64,000 bases of DNA from NCBI RefSeq assembly GCF_001665235.1, contig NZ_LZSC01000021.1, positions 62,001 to 126,000 on the forward strand, written 5' to 3'. Origin of the DNA: Mycobacterium sp. 1100029.7 (GTDB lineage: Bacteria > Actinomycetota > Actinomycetes > Mycobacteriales > Mycobacteriaceae). Position 1 is the first letter of the stretch; every line of letters begins with the position of its first letter. Below, piece after piece: positions 61,457 through 64,000 of this stretch. A program made the position numbers and the translations under genes. The notes beneath the pieces are model-generated. The model saw nothing but the letters and a program-made list of their open reading frames with translations. It was not told the DNA's origin and ran no database searches.

Positions 61457-61621
61457 CAGCGCCGCTCCTCTCCCCCGCAAGCGGGAGGTACCCCCACATC
61501 GCCTTCCGGCTGCGCATCGTCGCCGGCGCGGTCCATGCGACCCTCTTCCACCGGGTTCGACCCGGTTATTCCGTCGGCAGCGTTTCCTTGATAACTTATA
61601 CAGCGTAACAATCGTATTGCC

Positions 61622-61640
61622 TACTGTATGGGTAACCGTA
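61622..61640. promoter_or_regulatory. Copy of the TACnGTA-N5-TACnGTA operator
   Basis: TACTGTA-TGGGT-AACCGTA matches 11 of 12 fixed positions. It ends 25 bp before the GTG of the ECH gene at 61666 and lies 165 bp from the divergent thioesterase ATG. A weaker repeat-like segment, TACAGCG with ATCGTAT, lies at 61599-61617. Confidence 0.65.
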
Positions 61641-61665
61641 TCGCTGAGAGAGGCCGGTTTCGACG

Positions 61666-62487
61666 GTGAGTCACCACGCCGATGCGGCCGACGCCGAGGG
61701 CTCGGTGACAGCACGCCGGGACGGCGCGATCCTGCGACTGACGCTTGATCGCAAGAAGCGACGTAATTCATTGACGCACTTGATGATCGACGACTTGGTC
61801 GATGAGTTGACGTCGGCCGCCACCGACGAGTCGTTGCGTGCGATCCACCTGCGCGGTGCCGGCGAGAACTTCTGCGCCGGTGCCGACTGGGTGGCCACCA
61901 ACAGCGGCACCGCAGAACGGCCGCGCACCGGTGATCTGGTGCGCCGGATCCCGCATGCCGCAAACCGGGTGATCGAACTCCTGCACAGCATCCAGCTTCC
62001 GGTGGTCTGCACCGTGCGGGGCTGGGCGGTGGGCATGGGCGCCAACCTGGCGCTGGCCGCCGATTTCGCGGTGGCCGCCACCGACGCCGTGTTCTGGGAG
62101 CCGTTCATCGACCGCGGATTCAGTCCGGACTCCGGAGCCACCTGGCTGCTGCCCCGCCTGGTCGGCGTGGCCCGGGCCCGGCGCATGCTGCTGCTCGGCG
62201 AGCAGGTGAGTGGCGCCGACGCGGCCGACTGGGGATTGATCCACCAGGCCGTCGCCCCGAGTGAAGTCGATCAGGCCGTCGAGCAGTTGCTGACCCGATT
62301 GGCGACCGGACCGACGATCGCGATCGGAATGGCCAAGCACGCCCTGCATTACGGCCAGCACGCATCGCTGAGCCAATCCATGACGCAGGAGTTGTTCAAC
62401 CTGGAACTATCGTGTCGGACAAGCGATTTCAAAGAAGGCCTGGAAGCCTTCCGACAACGACGCGCGCCGAAATTCGATGGTCGCTGA
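61666..62487 (+). CDS. Crotonase-fold protein, enoyl-CoA isomerase-like
   Basis: 273 residues. FCAGADWVATNSG and VRGWAVGMGANLALAAD (Asn at the first Glu position); the second position is Phe in WEPFIDRGFS, followed by PDSGATWLLPR. The PDSG loop matches PaaG-type isomerases, whose base Asp sits there. GTG 61666 is taken because it is the only start following the operator with the family N-terminus. First of three crotonase genes in a row. Confidence 0.87.
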   Translation: MSHHADAADAEGSVTARRDGAILRLTLDRKKRRNSLTHLMIDDLVDELTSAATDESLRAIHLRGAGENFCAGADWVATNSGTAERPRTGDLVRRIPHAANRVIELLHSIQLPVVCTVRGWAVGMGANLALAADFAVAATDAVFWEPFIDRGFSPDSGATWLLPRLVGVARARRMLLLGEQVSGADAADWGLIHQAVAPSEVDQAVEQLLTRLATGPTIAIGMAKHALHYGQHASLSQSMTQELFNLELSCRTSDFKEGLEAFRQRRAPKFDGR

Positions 62488-62498
62488 AGGGAACACGG

Positions 62499-63311
62499 AT
62501 GCCTGCTGAATCGTTCGACACCATCAAATACGAGGTCGACGGACATACCGCCACCATCACACTGAACCGGCCCGAAGCCCTCAACGCGCTCAGCCCGCAC
62601 ATGGTCTCCGAACTGCGGGCCGCCTACGACGAGGCCGAAAACGACGACCGCGTCTGGCTGACCATCGTTACCGGAACGGGTCGCGCGTTCTGCAGCGGCG
62701 CGGACGTCAGGGAGATCCCCGAAGACGGCAAGGTGATCTACGAGCGGCCGTATCTGTCGACCTACGACCAGTGGGAGGCGCCGCAGGAGGGCACCCCGCC
62801 GTTTCGCACCACGGCCAAGCCGGTGCTGACCGCGGTCAACGGAATCTGTTGCGGCGCAGGGATGGACTGGGTCACCACCACCGACATCGTGATCGCCTCC
62901 GAGCAGGCGACCTTCTTCGATCCGCACGTCAGCATCGGACTGGTGGCCGGCCGCGAACTGGTCCGGGTCTCGCGGGTGCTGCCCCGCTCGATCGCCCTGC
63001 GGATGGCCCTGATGGGCAAGCACGAGCGGATGAGCGCCGAGCGCGCCTACCAACTCGGACTGATCAGTGAGGTCGTCGAGCACGACCGGCTGCTGGACCG
63101 GGCGCGCGAGATCGCGGACATCGTCAATTCGAATGCACCGCTTGCCGTTCGAGGAACTCGGCTGGCAATCCTCAAGGGCCTCAACGTCCCGCTGCACGAG
63201 GCCGAGATCATGGCCGAAACGTTTCGCGAACGGGTGCTACGCACCGAAGACGCTGCCGAAGGCCCCAAGGCCTTTGTGGAAAAACGCAAACCCAACTGGC
63301 AATGCCGATGA
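62499..63311 (+). CDS. Enoyl-CoA hydratase/isomerase family protein
   Basis: 270 residues. FCSGADVREIPEDG, VNGICCGAGMDWVTTTD and FFDPHVSIGLVAGRE. Neither Glu of true hydratases is present: Asp is near the first position (GAGMD) and His at the second (DPH). AAGGG upstream supports ATG 62499. It lies 11 bp after the preceding crotonase and overlaps the next by 4 bases. The DPHVS motif is shared with the next protein, a subfamily of unknown reaction. Confidence 0.87.
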   Translation: MPAESFDTIKYEVDGHTATITLNRPEALNALSPHMVSELRAAYDEAENDDRVWLTIVTGTGRAFCSGADVREIPEDGKVIYERPYLSTYDQWEAPQEGTPPFRTTAKPVLTAVNGICCGAGMDWVTTTDIVIASEQATFFDPHVSIGLVAGRELVRVSRVLPRSIALRMALMGKHERMSAERAYQLGLISEVVEHDRLLDRAREIADIVNSNAPLAVRGTRLAILKGLNVPLHEAEIMAETFRERVLRTEDAAEGPKAFVEKRKPNWQCR

Positions 63312-64000
63312 GCTTTGAGACCATCGTTCTCGACGTCGACGCGGACAGCCACGTCGCCACGATCACGCTGAACCGACCTCAGCAACTCAACGCATTCAAT
63401 CGCACGATGTGCGAGGAGATGGCCCAAGCCTGGCGCACCGTCAAACTCGACGAGTCCGTGCATGCCGTGGTGCTACGGGCGGCTGGAGAACGAGCATTCA
63501 GCGCCGGACTGGACATCAAATCGCCGTACGGTCAGCCCGACAACGTCTGGAACCACGAGGATCCCGGCGAACTGCTCAGCCCCAAGTGGCAGAAGATGTT
63601 CAAGCCCGTGGTGTGCGCCGTGCAGGGCATCTGCACCGCGGGTGCCTTCTACTTCGTCAACGAGTCCGATGTGGTCATCTGCTCCGAAGGCGCAACGTTT
63701 TTCGACTCGCACGTTTCGGCCGGCCTGGTCTGCGCGCTGGAGCCGATCGGCCTGATGCGCCGCATCGGTCTGGGCGAAACACTGCGCATCGCCCTGATGG
63801 GCAACGACGAGCGGGTCAGCGCCGAAACCGCCCTGCGGATCGGTTTGGTGTCCGAGGTCCTCGCCGCCGACCGGTTGTGGAGCCGGGCCCACGAGATCGC
63901 CGCAACGATCGCCGCCAAACCGCCGTCGGCCACCCAAGGCACCGTCAAGGCGATCTGGGAGTCGCTGGACAAGCCCTACCGCGCGGCCATGGAGCAGAAC
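63308..64000 (+). CDS. Enoyl-CoA hydratase/isomerase family protein (partial, runs off window)
   Basis: 231 residues are visible from ATG 63308, which overlaps the preceding stop (ATGA); no stop occurs before the window end. Crotonase features: TITLNRPQQLNAFN, FSAGLDIKSPYG, VQGICTAGAFYFVNESD and FFDSHVSAGLVCALE. Like its neighbour it has the D-x-H-V-S motif in place of the second Glu, and GAFYF in place of GGGxE. The two are probably paralogues, perhaps subunits of one enzyme. Confidence 0.85.
   Translation, partial: MSFETIVLDVDADSHVATITLNRPQQLNAFNRTMCEEMAQAWRTVKLDESVHAVVLRAAGERAFSAGLDIKSPYGQPDNVWNHEDPGELLSPKWQKMFKPVVCAVQGICTAGAFYFVNESDVVICSEGATFFDSHVSAGLVCALEPIGLMRRIGLGETLRIALMGNDERVSAETALRIGLVSEVLAADRLWSRAHEIAATIAAKPPSATQGTVKAIWESLDKPYRAAMEQN

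Overview
The window is a high-GC actinobacterial chromosome segment, almost certainly from a Mycobacterium. The clues are a DUF222/HNH (13E12-type) gene, an adjacent pair matching M. tuberculosis Rv1365c/Rv1364c (anti-anti-sigma factor, then a PAS-phosphatase-kinase-STAS protein), and a great density of FadE, FadD, F420-dependent and amidohydrolase-2 genes. I see no tRNA, rRNA, CRISPR array, insertion sequence or phage gene.

Most of the window is one large catabolic region, interrupted by housekeeping or stress genes. Layout: 1-6.9 kb, an SDR end, an F420 (LLM) oxidoreductase and a divergent five-gene operon (four acyl-CoA dehydrogenases and an acyl-CoA ligase) joined by 4-base overlaps. 7-13.5 kb, an HNH gene, a TetR-hotdog fusion with an amidohydrolase, and the RsfA/Rv1364c-like sigma-control pair. 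13.5-23.4 kb, an ACAD pair, a degenerate alpha/beta hydrolase, two amidohydrolases with a Rieske ferredoxin, then P450, alcohol dehydrogenase, SDR and VOC protein. 23.4-32 kb, genes that look outside the pathway: YhgE-like exporter with a degenerate ABC ATPase and TetR, SDR, benzoylformate-decarboxylase-like enzyme, quinone oxidoreductase, MerR regulator and SnoaL protein. 32-44 kb, P450, two LLM enzymes, acyl-CoA carboxyltransferase, an alpha/beta hydrolase, a Baeyer-Villiger-type monooxygenase preceded by a 37-residue ORF, then a Rieske oxygenase, isochorismatase-like protein, hotdog thioesterase and FadD. 44-45.3 kb, an isolated fluoroacetate-dehalogenase-like gene. 45.5-64 kb, P450, CoA-transferase and thiolase; a six-gene minus-strand operon (enoyl-CoA hydratase/isomerase, two amidohydrolases, FadD, ACAD pair); a small membrane protein and CsbD; aldolase-family protein, SDR and TetR; and crotonase and thioesterase genes running off the end.

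Together the catabolic genes look like a route that oxygenates a hydrophobic, probably cyclic compound (P450s, Rieske oxygenase, BVMO, F420 enzymes, dehydrogenases), activates it to a CoA thioester (three FadDs, one CoA-transferase) and shortens it by beta-oxidation-like steps (four heteromeric ACAD pairs, five crotonases, a thiolase-like protein). The substrate cannot be read from the sequence.

The most interesting observation is a 19-bp element, TACnGTA-N5-TACnGTA. It lies in the promoter region of eight catabolic transcription units or divergent pairs (15930, 19706, 34439, 39999, 45453, 56095, 58931, 61622), with a weaker copy at 1135. I did not see it in front of the non-catabolic genes. 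One copy lies beside a TetR gene at 59110, the best candidate for its regulator. A second theme is how many enzyme-family members here have lost known catalytic residues.
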